The position numbers were made by a program, and so were the translations under genes. A stretch of DNA of 64,000 nt from Vibrionaceae bacterium (lineage in GTDB: Bacteria > Pseudomonadota > Gammaproteobacteria > Enterobacterales > Vibrionaceae), in assembly GCA_018222805.1 (NCBI GenBank), contig JAAEZQ010000013.1, forward strand, positions 1 through 64,000, written 5' to 3'. The notes under the pieces were generated by a model. It had not been told where the DNA came from. It did not search any database and saw only the letters and a program-made list of their open reading frames with translations. Positions 37,667-46,933 of this stretch are shown in pieces (positions within the stretch are counted from its first letter, which is position 1; each line of letters starts with the position of its first letter).

Positions 37667-38209
37667 ATGACGAAAGGCCTTAAAATGCGTGCGTTAGAAC
37701 GATCTGACCTTCGTTTTATCCACGAGCTAAATAACAACCGCAATATTATGGCCTACTGGTTTGAAGAGCCTTACGAATCTTATGATGAGCTAGAGGAACT
37801 TTACCGAAAGCACATTCATGATGATGCTGAGAGACGTTTCGTCGTGGAGGACCTTAACGGTATTGTTATCGGGTTAGTTGAACTTATCGAGATCAACTAC
37901 ATTCATAGAAGTGCAGAATTTCAGATCATCATTGCGCCCGAACACCAAGGTCGTGGCCACGCGATGGAGATGATACACCGTGCGTTAGACTATTCTTTTT
38001 CTATCCTCAATCTACGTAAAATTTATCTACTGGTCGCAGTAGAAAATGAAATCGCTATCCACTTATATAAGAAGTGTGGATTTATAGAAGAAGGTCACTT
38101 AGTTGAAGAGTATTTTATTAACGGTGGTTATCGAGACGTTAAGCGCATGTATATTTTGAAGCATCAATATCAAAAGTCGATAGAAGAAAGAAACAGATCT
38201 AATAATTAA
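37667..38209 (+). CDS. speG: Spermidine N1-acetyltransferase
   Basis: A cytosolic 180-residue GNAT enzyme that acetylates spermidine and spermine with acetyl-CoA. The sequence follows V. cholerae SpeG closely from memory: LRFIHELNNNRNIMAYWFEE, the acetyl-CoA loop region IIAPEHQGRGHAME, and LYKKCGFIEEGHLVEEYFIN near the C-terminus. The extra C-terminal tail (about 170-180) is variable. It is monocistronic with a hairpin after it. Confidence 0.95.
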   Translation: MTKGLKMRALERSDLRFIHELNNNRNIMAYWFEEPYESYDELEELYRKHIHDDAERRFVVEDLNGIVIGLVELIEINYIHRSAEFQIIIAPEHQGRGHAMEMIHRALDYSFSILNLRKIYLLVAVENEIAIHLYKKCGFIEEGHLVEEYFINGGYRDVKRMYILKHQYQKSIEERNRSNN

Positions 38210-38238
38210 GCACGGTTTCCGCTTATCTAAACAGTCGT

Positions 38239-38272
38239 AAATAAAACGCAGCTCAGTGGCTGCGGTTTATTT
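38239..38272. terminator. Hairpin terminator between speG and the FadL-like gene
   Basis: Near-perfect 14-base arms (AAATAAAACGCAGC / GCTGCGGTTTATTT, one mismatch) with a 6-base loop lie between two converging genes. Confidence 0.8.
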
Positions 38273-38289
38273 ATTCAAATTGATACTGA

Positions 38290-39414
38290 TTATTGACTCT
38301 TCCAGCTATAGCCGACGCTTAGAAAGTACAACGCAGGGTCTCTATATCCGGCTAATTTAGTACCGTTCGCCAGCGTCGATTCCGACGAGTCAATGATGAC
38401 GGTTTCAAATGCTACACTGACAGTGTTTTTCTCGTCCCATGTGTAGTCAATACCAGTACCTAGTCGGTATGAATCACCAGTAGGAACCGTAATGTCCCCT
38501 TTAGACTGATCTTCATACATGCTGCTATCAAACGCAAAACCAGCGTTCCACATCAACTTGTTATTGACTTGGTATTGAGTACCAAAAGCGACCTGATAAG
38601 TATCCTGAGTATCGACATTCAATGTGGTTTGGTATTCGCTCCAGTCTTGCCAGTTCACGTTACCCATCCACGCAAACTTATCATTTACCTTCTGATAGAT
38701 ACTAAAGATCACTTGTTGAGGTGCAACAGAATCCGAGTTTTCAAATTCAAACTTAGTTTCGCTGGCATAAGACAAACCAAAGCGAGTTCCCGGAACTAAC
38801 TCATATAAGACCCCGAATCGACCATTAACTTGCACATCAGTATCATCGTCTTTAAATGACAGACTTTGGTCAGCTACGCTTGCGTTTGCCTCAACCTGAT
38901 ACATGCCGTACTGAATACCAAGACCCGCACCAACAGACCACTGTTCATTAATCTGGTAAGAAGCACTCGGTTGGACTGTTACCGCTTGCGTAATCGCAGT
39001 AGGAATATCCAATTTTGCGACCGCATTATCCACCAATCCTTCGTAGCTCAGTCCAAGGCCGTAGTTTCCATATAAACCGATACCCAACGTCCATTTGTCG
39101 TTCACTTGCTGGCTATAAAATGCTGAGCCCATAGGAACAAAACCAATCACGTTACCCGCATCACCCGCTAATGTATCCAGTTGTGCATCACCGTAAAGAC
39201 TGATTAAGTGGCCTGAGAAAGATTGACCAGAGACATTTGCCAAACCAGCTGGGTTCGCAGCCATAACAGACGCATCGTGGGCTCTTGCCGCCATCCCCGC
39301 CGAAGCCAGACCAACGTCGGTTGTATTCGTTTCGTATAAGTACAAACCAGCTGCTTGAGCCGTAGCGCATGTTAACAATGAGCCAGCCACGACGATTTTT
39401 GAAAGATTTTTCAT
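38290..39414 (-). CDS. FadL/OmpP1-family outer-membrane protein
   Basis: A 374-residue outer-membrane beta-barrel of the FadL/TodX type for uptake of long-chain fatty acids or other hydrophobic compounds. The signal peptide is about 1-21 (ending AQAAG). The family N-terminal hatch motif appears as GLASAGMAARAHDASVMAAN followed by PAGLA. Alternating strands continue to the aromatic end (FLSVGYSWKSQ). It lies 118 bases downstream of the RND pump in the same direction, but a functional link is not evident. Confidence 0.9.
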   Translation of the reverse strand: MKNLSKIVVAGSLLTCATAQAAGLYLYETNTTDVGLASAGMAARAHDASVMAANPAGLANVSGQSFSGHLISLYGDAQLDTLAGDAGNVIGFVPMGSAFYSQQVNDKWTLGIGLYGNYGLGLSYEGLVDNAVAKLDIPTAITQAVTVQPSASYQINEQWSVGAGLGIQYGMYQVEANASVADQSLSFKDDDTDVQVNGRFGVLYELVPGTRFGLSYASETKFEFENSDSVAPQQVIFSIYQKVNDKFAWMGNVNWQDWSEYQTTLNVDTQDTYQVAFGTQYQVNNKLMWNAGFAFDSSMYEDQSKGDITVPTGDSYRLGTGIDYTWDEKNTVSVAFETVIIDSSESTLANGTKLAGYRDPALYFLSVGYSWKSQ

Positions 39415-39532
39415 ACTAAAACCTATTATTGTTGGGGGAACCCACGCTGCGACGCTGGTTGTATATCAATGAAAGGCATTGGCCAGTCGCACAGCATGGG
39501 GGTGTTGTGGAGTCAGTTAGTTGAACTGAGCG

Positions 39533-42500
39533 TTATTGCTCGCTCACCTCAAGTTCAGTGGGTTTCTTTCGCTTAAACTTTTCGCGCAGAGATTGCATCA
39601 TCACGAAGAATACTGGCGTCAGTAGCGTTCCTACGAACGTAGAGAGAATCATGCCGCCGAATACCGCAAAGCCAAGCGAGTGGCGAGATGCAGCACCTGC
39701 ACCCGATGCAATCACCAGTGGGAATACACCCCAGATGAAGGCGAACGCGGTCATCTGTACCGCTCGGAAACGGATTCGGGCCGCCTCTTTCGCCGCATCA
39801 ATGATGGATAAACCTTTTTCTTCTCGCAAAACCTTGGCAAATTCCACAATCAGAATAGCTACTTTTGCGGACATACCAATCAAGATGACAATACCTATTT
39901 GCACATACAAATCGAACGACTGCCCCATCAGTAACAACGTGCCCATCGCACCAAGAATTGCAACAGGCACCGCCATCATTACTGCGGCAGGAATAGTCCA
40001 ACTTTCGTACTGAGCAACCAAGAACAGGTACGTAAACAGCAAAGACAACGCAAACGCGATTGGCGCCATGTTGCCCGCTTTCATCTCTTGGTAAGTCATA
40101 CCTGACCATTCGTACGAGTAGCCACTTGGTAGCGATTGCGCTGCAAGCTTTTCAATTGCTTTTACAACGTCACCGGAGCTGTAACCTGGCGCTGGCGCTC
40201 CGTTCACAGTTGCAGAGCTGAACATGTTGTAGTTCGACAAAGTATCAGGGCCGAAGATCGGTTCTACTTTCACCAAGGTCGCCAGTGAAACCATTTTCCC
40301 GGTGTTTGAACGAACATAGAGATGACTGATGTCGTCGATGTTGTTACGGTACTGCTCTTCTGCCTGCACTTTCACTTGGTACGAACGACCAAACAAATTG
40401 AAGTCAGAGATGTATGCACCACCTAATTGCGCTTGCAGTGTGCTGAAGATTTCATTCAACGGTACTCCCATTGAAATCGCTTTATCGCGGTCAATATCGA
40501 TATAACGTTGCGGAATGTTCGCACGGAAAATCGAGAACGCACGCGCCACTTCAGGCAGTTGGTTGATTTGTGCAACGAAGTCTGCTGTGGTTTTAGCAAG
40601 TTCTTGTGGCGAACGACCTAAGTTATCCTGGAGAACAAGGTTAAAGCCATCGACCGCCCCCATCCCTTTTATAGCCGGCGTCGCGAAAACGAACGAAGCT
40701 GCATCTGGCGTCGAGTTAAGCAATTGGTTGACTTTGTTCATCAACGCACGTTGGTGCAACTCAGGCTCTTTACGATCACTCCAGTTATCCAGTTTAATAA
40801 TCAACATGCCCGAGTTTGGAATCGAGGCCATGTTGATAACCGAGAAGCCTGCTACAGAAACCACGTTCTCCACACCGTCCATCTGTTTTAGCTCGTCAAC
40901 GTACTTCTTCATGAGAGGCGCAGTACGCTGTAACGCAGCCGCATCAGGCAAGCGCATTTCCACCATGAACACGCCTTTATCTTCGTTCGGTACGAAAGAA
41001 GAAGGTACGGTCATGAAAGCAAACGCAAGCACAGCGATAAGCGCACCATACACACCGATACTCAGTACAATGCGACGGCTCAAGAAGCCCACTAAATCTT
41101 GGTATTTAAGCGTGATTGCTTCAAAACCTCGGTTGAAAGCACGCAAAGGCGCAATGGGTTGCGAGTGAGTTGATTTCAGCATCAGTGCACAAAGCGCTGG
41201 GGTTAACGTCAACGCATTAATCGCAGAGATCAAAACCGATACACAGATGGTCACCGCAAACTGGTTGAACATTCGACCAGAAATTCCCGGCAATAACGCA
41301 ACAGGTACGAATACCGCCAGCAGAATCAACGTCGTTGCTAATACTGGCCCCGTCACTTCTTTCATCGCTTGAATAGTGGCAGGAATCGGCTCTAAATGCT
41401 CTTCATGGATGACCCGCTCCACGTTCTCAACCACAATGATCGCATCGTCCACCACAATACCGATGGCGAGGATCAAACCAAACAGCGAGATGGTGTTAAT
41501 GGTCATGCCCATGACGCCCATGATTGCGAATGTCGCAATGATAGAAACCGGAATCGCCAAGGTTGGAATAATGGTCGCACGCCAGTTCTGCAAGAAGACG
41601 TACACAACGAAGGTTACAAGAAGTACTGCAATAACCAGCGTCTCGTATACTTCATCTATCGATGTCTCAACGTATTCAGTCGAGTCATACGCGATATCGT
41701 AGACTAAATCATCTGGGAATGATTTCTCGTATTCTTTCATGGCGTCTTTCACGCGTTCCATAACGTCGAGTGCGTTCGCCGTCGGCAACTGGTACAAAGC
41801 TAAAACGGCGGCTGGCTCGTTGTTCATACGACCATCAGCTTCGTAACCTTGCGCGCCCACCTCAACACGGGCCACATCTTTCAAGCGAATCAAAGAGCCT
41901 TTCTTGCTCGAGCGGATGATGATGTTCTCGAACTCTTCAGCAGAGGTGAGTCGGCCTTTGGTTTGCAGAACATACTGATATTGTTGATCACCTGGTGCTG
42001 GCATACCACCGATCTTACCCGCCGCAACTTGGATGTTCTGCGTTTTAATCGCGCCGATGACATCACTAGCAGCAAGCTTCAACGTCGCCAATTTATTTGG
42101 GTTCAACCAAATACGCATTGAGTAGTCTTTCTTACCTAGTAAGGTAATGTCGCTCATACCTTCAATACGCTTTAGACGCTCAACAATGTTGAGATCCGAG
42201 TAGTTGGATAGGTAAATGCTGTCGTACGACTGTTTCGGAGAACGCAGTGTGATAACACCTAGCATGTCGGAAGACTTCTTCTTAACCGTCACACCAATTT
42301 GGTTTACTTCTTGTGGTAAAGACGAGGTTGCCTGCGCTACCAAGTTGTTTACGCGCACTTGGGCCATCTCGCCATCGGCTCCTACTCGAAAGTAGATTCG
42401 TAACGTGTATGAACCATCATTGCCAATCACTGAAGACATATAAATCATATCTTCAACGCCGTTAACTTTAGCTTCAATTGGTTGTGCTACGGTTTTTTTT

Positions 42501-42673
42501 ACCACATCGGCGTTTGCACCCGGATACATGGTGCTCACAGTGATAACCGTTGGGGATATTTGAGGATACTCTGAAATTGGCAATACTTTTAAGGCAATCA
42601 AACCCATCAATGTCATTGCTAATGAGATCACCAACGCAAATTTTGGCCGGTAAATAAAGAACTTACTTAACAT
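39533..42673 (-). CDS. RND multidrug efflux pump (HAE1 class)
   Basis: A 1046-residue inner-membrane proton antiporter of the AcrB/VexB type. There are 12 membrane segments and two periplasmic loops. The proton-relay pair is in GIVVDDAIIVVENVERVIHE; other landmarks are GISGRMFNQFAVTI and the C-terminal GVFPLVIASGAGAASRHSLG. Ten bases after the adaptor gene, so co-translated. The substrate range is not predictable. Full length. No TolC gene is adjacent, so it probably uses the housekeeping TolC. Confidence 0.94.
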   Translation of the reverse strand: MLSKFFIYRPKFALVISLAMTLMGLIALKVLPISEYPQISPTVITVSTMYPGANADVVKKTVAQPIEAKVNGVEDMIYMSSVIGNDGSYTLRIYFRVGADGEMAQVRVNNLVAQATSSLPQEVNQIGVTVKKKSSDMLGVITLRSPKQSYDSIYLSNYSDLNIVERLKRIEGMSDITLLGKKDYSMRIWLNPNKLATLKLAASDVIGAIKTQNIQVAAGKIGGMPAPGDQQYQYVLQTKGRLTSAEEFENIIIRSSKKGSLIRLKDVARVEVGAQGYEADGRMNNEPAAVLALYQLPTANALDVMERVKDAMKEYEKSFPDDLVYDIAYDSTEYVETSIDEVYETLVIAVLLVTFVVYVFLQNWRATIIPTLAIPVSIIATFAIMGVMGMTINTISLFGLILAIGIVVDDAIIVVENVERVIHEEHLEPIPATIQAMKEVTGPVLATTLILLAVFVPVALLPGISGRMFNQFAVTICVSVLISAINALTLTPALCALMLKSTHSQPIAPLRAFNRGFEAITLKYQDLVGFLSRRIVLSIGVYGALIAVLAFAFMTVPSSFVPNEDKGVFMVEMRLPDAAALQRTAPLMKKYVDELKQMDGVENVVSVAGFSVINMASIPNSGMLIIKLDNWSDRKEPELHQRALMNKVNQLLNSTPDAASFVFATPAIKGMGAVDGFNLVLQDNLGRSPQELAKTTADFVAQINQLPEVARAFSIFRANIPQRYIDIDRDKAISMGVPLNEIFSTLQAQLGGAYISDFNLFGRSYQVKVQAEEQYRNNIDDISHLYVRSNTGKMVSLATLVKVEPIFGPDTLSNYNMFSSATVNGAPAPGYSSGDVVKAIEKLAAQSLPSGYSYEWSGMTYQEMKAGNMAPIAFALSLLFTYLFLVAQYESWTIPAAVMMAVPVAILGAMGTLLLMGQSFDLYVQIGIVILIGMSAKVAILIVEFAKVLREEKGLSIIDAAKEAARIRFRAVQMTAFAFIWGVFPLVIASGAGAASRHSLGFAVFGGMILSTFVGTLLTPVFFVMMQSLREKFKRKKPTELEVSEQ

Positions 42674-42683
42674 TAGTGCTCAC

Positions 42684-43826
42684 CTAGCCTTGTTCAGGGA
42701 TTTGTTCAACGTCTTGTACAGTAATGCCCGGACGAACTTTTTGTAGACCATTAACGATGACTTTTTCGTTGGCTGACAGGCCAGAAAGCACAGCACGGTT
42801 GACTCCATAACTCTGACCTAACTCAATATTACGACGCGATACCACATGATCATCATTCACAATCATGACATAGTCGCCGGCCTGATCTTGCTGAACAGCA
42901 GAAGAAGGAATCAATAAACCGTCAATGGTTTGATTAAGAAGCTTGATAGTTAAATTGCCGTATTCACCTGGCATTAAAGAGTAATTTGGATTAGCGAACT
43001 GCGCCTCAGCTTGTATCGAACCTGTCTCAAGATCAATTTTGTTTCCAACTGCGTAGATTTTACCTTCCTCGGGATAAATCGTTCCATCTGAGAGAGTTAG
43101 CGTTACACCCACATCAAGTTTGTCATCGTTACGGTGTGCCACATCAATCGCATTTCTAATTCGACGATAAAGTTTTTCATCGACATCAAAATCAAATCGT
43201 ATTGGATCAATTTGGGTAATAGAAACCAGCGGCACCAATTGGACTTTGGAAATACGATCACCAACACGATAATTGTTAAAACCTACACGTCCAGAAAATG
43301 GCGCTTTAACCGAAGTGTACTCTAAATCAAGTTTTGTCGATGTCAGTGTCGCTTTAGCTTCCTCTACGGATGCGATAGCACTCGAATACTCAGCAATTGC
43401 ATCATCATATTGCTGCTCACTAATACTTTTATCTTTGATTAGCTTCTTAACACGTTCCGCATTCCTCTGAGCTTGTGCTAGCTGAGCTCTAGCTTTGTCT
43501 AATGACGCTTTTGCGTACGCTAATGCAGCCTTGTAAGGTCGATCATCAATTTCAAATAACAACTGTCCCTTTTCGACCATATCTCCGTCTTTGAAATGGA
43601 TAGCAGTCAGTTCACCTCCGACTCGAGGCATAATATCGACATCGTTTTCTGCAACAGTTCTACCTATAAAAGTGTGATAAGGATGTATTTTTGTTTTTGT
43701 TAAGGTAACGGTATTAACTGAAGGGAGCTGAGGAGCTTTTGAACTAGAATCATTAGTATTGCATCCAGAGATAAGCACAGAAGATATCGCAATAGAAACT
43801 AAAGCACTTGTATATTTAACTTTCAT
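42684..43826 (-). CDS. RND efflux adaptor lipoprotein
   Basis: A 380-residue periplasmic membrane-fusion protein. The lipoprotein signal ends LISGC, giving a lipidated N-terminus at about residue 22. Barrel-sandwich, coiled-coil hairpin (about 95-165, KASLDKARAQLAQAQRNAER) and beta-barrel domains follow (VKAPFSGRVGFNNYRVGDRI). It pairs with the downstream RND pump. The barrel gene lies 89 bases upstream in the same direction. Confidence 0.92.
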   Translation of the reverse strand: MKVKYTSALVSIAISSVLISGCNTNDSSSKAPQLPSVNTVTLTKTKIHPYHTFIGRTVAENDVDIMPRVGGELTAIHFKDGDMVEKGQLLFEIDDRPYKAALAYAKASLDKARAQLAQAQRNAERVKKLIKDKSISEQQYDDAIAEYSSAIASVEEAKATLTSTKLDLEYTSVKAPFSGRVGFNNYRVGDRISKVQLVPLVSITQIDPIRFDFDVDEKLYRRIRNAIDVAHRNDDKLDVGVTLTLSDGTIYPEEGKIYAVGNKIDLETGSIQAEAQFANPNYSLMPGEYGNLTIKLLNQTIDGLLIPSSAVQQDQAGDYVMIVNDDHVVSRRNIELGQSYGVNRAVLSGLSANEKVIVNGLQKVRPGITVQDVEQIPEQG

Positions 43827-43915
43827 AATAAGCCTACTTTATTAAGAAAGTGCCCAAAATTAGCCAATTAATAACTAGAAAAAGCACACTTTCTTGTCTA
43901 GAAAAAACAGAGAAA

Positions 43916-44713
43916 TCAGAATTGGTAGTTAAATTCAACGCGATGATCACCATCACCGAAATTAGTATGTTCATTCCAGTTTGCGAAGTAACGAATATTA
44001 GTGCGAGGGTTGAGCTGATAAGACAGTGCAAATTCATGCGTTAAAATATTATCATCGCCAGCATAGTACTCTGATTTATAATCACTCGAGCCAGACAAGG
44101 TGTGCATGTACATTGGGTTATAGTTAATCCAAATTTTGTCTGTCAACTCAACTTTAGAGTACATACCAATGACAGTGAATGTCCCCGGTATTTCATAGCC
44201 TTTATTGTCACCACTGTAATCATTAGCAACCGTGACACCAGCACCAGCCAAAGGAAACACTTGGAATACCCCAAGTTTTGGCAGCGCTTTAATAAAGCTA
44301 TAAGACAAATCTAATCTATCATTGTCGATGTCATAATTAACATCTAACTGACGCCCTAATCCTTTTGCTACTTCCACTTGGAAATTACGTAAACGAAGCG
44401 AATCAATGCTGTCATCCACATTACCGTACAGTGGATCGTCGTTGTCACGAATACCCAAAACGTCTCCCGCAACACCTTTCATTTCTATGATGTTCATTGC
44501 CATCGTGCCAGGTTGGCTAGACTGGTAAGTTTGACCAATTTTGATGTTCATACCTTTATCGGTAATACCAAAACCAGCTTGTGTATAGACAGCAAGCGGA
44601 TCAGACATATCCTGTAACTCTTCGCCGCTATTTTGAGTTGTCTGAGCAAAAGCCGAAGACATAAACTGAAGAGCAGCTGCCGTTATAACAACGGTAGGTT
44701 TAATTAGATTCAT
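43916..44713 (-). CDS. Putative outer-membrane beta-barrel, 265 aa
   Basis: The signal peptide (about 1-23, ending SAFAQ) is followed by alternating amphipathic strands ending in a terminal aromatic (VEFNYQF), the usual mark of an outer-membrane barrel. I do not recognise the family. It is not TolC-like, so it is not the exit channel of the pump downstream. As the first gene of the leftward cluster barrel - adaptor - RND pump, it may be co-transcribed and act as an accessory porin. Confidence 0.75.
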   Translation of the reverse strand: MNLIKPTVVITAAALQFMSSAFAQTTQNSGEELQDMSDPLAVYTQAGFGITDKGMNIKIGQTYQSSQPGTMAMNIIEMKGVAGDVLGIRDNDDPLYGNVDDSIDSLRLRNFQVEVAKGLGRQLDVNYDIDNDRLDLSYSFIKALPKLGVFQVFPLAGAGVTVANDYSGDNKGYEIPGTFTVIGMYSKVELTDKIWINYNPMYMHTLSGSSDYKSEYYAGDDNILTHEFALSYQLNPRTNIRYFANWNEHTNFGDGDHRVEFNYQF

Positions 44714-45473
44714 GAGACTGTAACCATTTTAATGAATATTAAATCGTTCACGTCTTTAGGCCATTAAAAGTAGAAAAACCGAGCTGTAAAAAGATAAAAA
44801 TAGCCTCAGACAATTAAAAATGACTAAACATCAGACGTATAAATTAAAATAAAGGATGACGTGATATCTGTTCAATCAGACTGAGTTATATCTTATATAA
44901 ACCGAGCTTTGGCATACTTATTAATAACGCATGCAAGAACAATTATTTAACATAATAACACCCTGTAAAAAGATTTTTTAATCAGAAAACTTCATCAGTA
45001 TAGGATGGATAAATAAGAGGTACTTCCCTTGATAATCTTGCCTATATTACCACTGCTACTATGCATGGAGCATTAATTAGCAAGAAGACTGATTTATAGG
45101 TCATGTCTTATAAAACTATTGTAAAATAACTGTGCCACTCTCTAGCTAGCTTTCAATTGTTACTTATTAGTTAAGAGAACACACAACAGCAAACATCAAC
45201 TTCTGTCTCAATATTTATACACGTCACTGTATTCAAAACCATCGAACCACAATCTTTGTGAATAAACACAGGCTAAGCGATGTTCTTGTGGGGGAGCTTA
45301 TAGATCAGAAGCACCTAAAATTAATGCGTAATTCGCACTACGGAACCACTCCAACTTATTACTTTTATTGAGGTTTATTTGCACCTTTAGCTAGTTTCGA
45401 GATCTTGTCGACACAATTTTTTGTCAAGCCATACTATGCTTAGAGTGAATATAATCCACTTAAGGGCGTGGTT
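44714..45473. other. Long AT-rich intergenic region
   Basis: About 760 bases between the divergent barrel and universal stress protein genes. I see no credible coding frame, RNA gene or strong repeat. It should hold both promoters, and possibly regulator sites for the efflux cluster, but no regulator gene is present. Confidence 0.5.
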
Positions 45474-45899
45474 ATGAAATACAAACATATTCTTGTTGCA
45501 CTGGAACTTGCTGATGAGAGCACTGTGCTGATTGATAGAGCAGTAGAAATGGCAAACTACCTCGACTCCGATATCTCTTTTATCCATGTAGATGGTACTC
45601 ATGGTGAAATCTATCGAGAGCTCGTGGATATCAAAGAAAACCCAGATCAAAGACCGTTGAATGAGCACTCTATGGAATGTTTAAAAACGTTTAGTGAATA
45701 CATGGACTATCCACTTAAGCATTTCTTTGTGGGTACAGGTGACTTGGCCGACAAACTAGAGACAACCATCAAAGAGCAAGAAGTCGACCTTCTGATTTGT
45801 GGCCACCATCAGGATCTATGGAGCAAGCTTATCTCCTACTCAAGACACTTAATTAATAAGTCTCCGGTCGACATTCTGGTTGTGCCAATTCACGACTAA
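45474..45899 (+). CDS. Universal stress protein (UspA type)
   Basis: A 141-residue cytosolic UspA-fold protein starting MKYKHILVALELADES, the usual family opening, with a beta-alpha-beta layout. The C-terminal nucleotide loop of ATP-binding members (G-x2-G-x9-G-S/T) is absent; here it reads LICGHHQDLWSKLISYSRHL, as in non-ATP-binding UspA proteins. The ATG at 45474 is preferred to the GTG at 45468 because of the AAGGGCG site and the family start. A strong terminator follows. Confidence 0.9.
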   Translation: MKYKHILVALELADESTVLIDRAVEMANYLDSDISFIHVDGTHGEIYRELVDIKENPDQRPLNEHSMECLKTFSEYMDYPLKHFFVGTGDLADKLETTIKEQEVDLLICGHHQDLWSKLISYSRHLINKSPVDILVVPIHD

Positions 45900-45944
45900 G
45901 CTTATCTAAAGAAGCACAAACAAGCGCTATGCATAAAATAAAAG

Positions 45945-45972
45945 CCAGTAGTTAATCGCTACTGGTTTTTTA
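45945..45972 (+). terminator. Rho-independent terminator
   Basis: CCAGTAG / CTACTGG with a 7-base loop and a T-run (seven T) ends the universal stress protein gene. Confidence 0.88.
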
Positions 45973-45997
45973 GTTTGATGCTGGTGCTGCTATCTCA

Positions 45998-46209
45998 ATG
46001 TTTCTGAATCTAAGATTACTTATTTTGCTCGATAAGGTCGCACAGCCTCAGTTCGAAACTCAATCTAATGAACGAGAAGTCGACACGATTGAAGAGAAAG
46101 ATACCGTGATCACTGTGGGGATTGGGCACAGCCATCGAAAGAATATGCGGAAAACTTTGATAGCGAGAACGTTCACGAGCTACATTTACTAAAAGAAGAA
46201 TCTAAATAA
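45998..46209 (+). pseudogene. Possible small frameshifted gene
   Basis: This interval lies between two terminators. One frame reads (from the middle) ETQSNEREVDTIEEKDTVIT and a second, shifted frame near 46110 reads GDWAQPSKEYAENFDSEN, then VHELHLLKEESK and stop. Joined, they make a more protein-like acidic sequence than either alone, which suggests a frameshifted small gene. There is no clear ribosome site at 45998 and no family match that I recognise. It may be chance. Confidence 0.25.
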
Positions 46210-46228
46210 ACTCGAAGGATAACGATAA

Positions 46229-46253
46229 AAACCTCCCTACTGCAGGGAGGTTT
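46229..46253. terminator. Bidirectional hairpin terminator
   Basis: AAACCTCCCT / AGGGAGGTTT with a 5-base loop and flanking A/T-runs. It faces the end of the leftward 97-residue gene and closes whatever is transcribed rightward before it. Confidence 0.85.
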
Positions 46254-46295
46254 TAAATATTTAGAACACCACTACACGCTTACTAGTAGAGCAAA

Positions 46296-46589
46296 TTACA
46301 TAAGATCATTCATTAAAGTCTCATATTCTTCACTCGCTTCCTCAACTAAATGAGAAAGCTCTTTAGCATCGGAAACCGCAAGCTTGAACTGCCAAGGAGC
46401 CGCATTTTCTTTACCACAAATACACGTCTCGTTCCCACGGTTTTCAAAAGACAAATCGTCGAACGCCGTCGAGTGACACTGTTGAAGTTCGACGATCTCG
46501 ACTTTTAATTTACCGACAGGGTTTACTTCGACATGCGCGTGTAAATCCGGGCGTCTAGATAAACAATAGTCTCGATGAATTGCAATCAT
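46296..46589 (-). CDS. Small hypothetical protein, 97 aa
   Basis: I do not recognise a family. It is a soluble acidic protein with cysteines at C9, C38 and a TCICGKE pair (C56, C58), and an acidic helical C-terminus (EEASEEYETLMNDLM). The CxC pair could bind metal, which is a guess. It stands alone between the universal stress protein region and the alpha-amylase gene. The following 340 bases (46590-46933) hold only the palindrome near 46.9 kb. Confidence 0.65.
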   Translation of the reverse strand: MIAIHRDYCLSRRPDLHAHVEVNPVGKLKVEIVELQQCHSTAFDDLSFENRGNETCICGKENAAPWQFKLAVSDAKELSHLVEEASEEYETLMNDLM

Positions 46590-46887
46590 AGCCGTCTCCT
46601 TGTGCCTGCCAATTCAACAATAATTGTAGTTGAGCTTCTGTGACAGAGAGGTGAAATAATAGTTAAGATTGATCTGTCTCATCAGATGAATCAAATCTTC
46701 TCATAAACAAAGAAATCGGCATGAAACTCTCCCGATACACGGCAGAGTGACGCAAAAGGTAAGCATCGCCTGCAACGGTCTGCGACTTTACTAGCAAGAG
46801 CGATAAGACGATTGCTTTCTTAGGTTCATTAGGTAAGAACCCCCAAACAACGGTACTATTCTCCTGAGAAGTAATACCCCTTACGGA

Positions 46888-46925
46888 GCTTGTTTAACGT
46901 CTTGATAACTAGACGTTAAACAAGC
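46888..46925. repeat. Perfect 15-bp inverted repeat after the amylase gene
   Basis: GCTTGTTTAACGTCT / AGACGTTAAACAAGC with an 8-base loop lies 9 bases past the amylase stop. It has no T-run on the minus strand, so it may protect the mRNA 3' end or act as an atypical terminator. Confidence 0.7.
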
Positions 46926-46933
46926 GAAAATCA

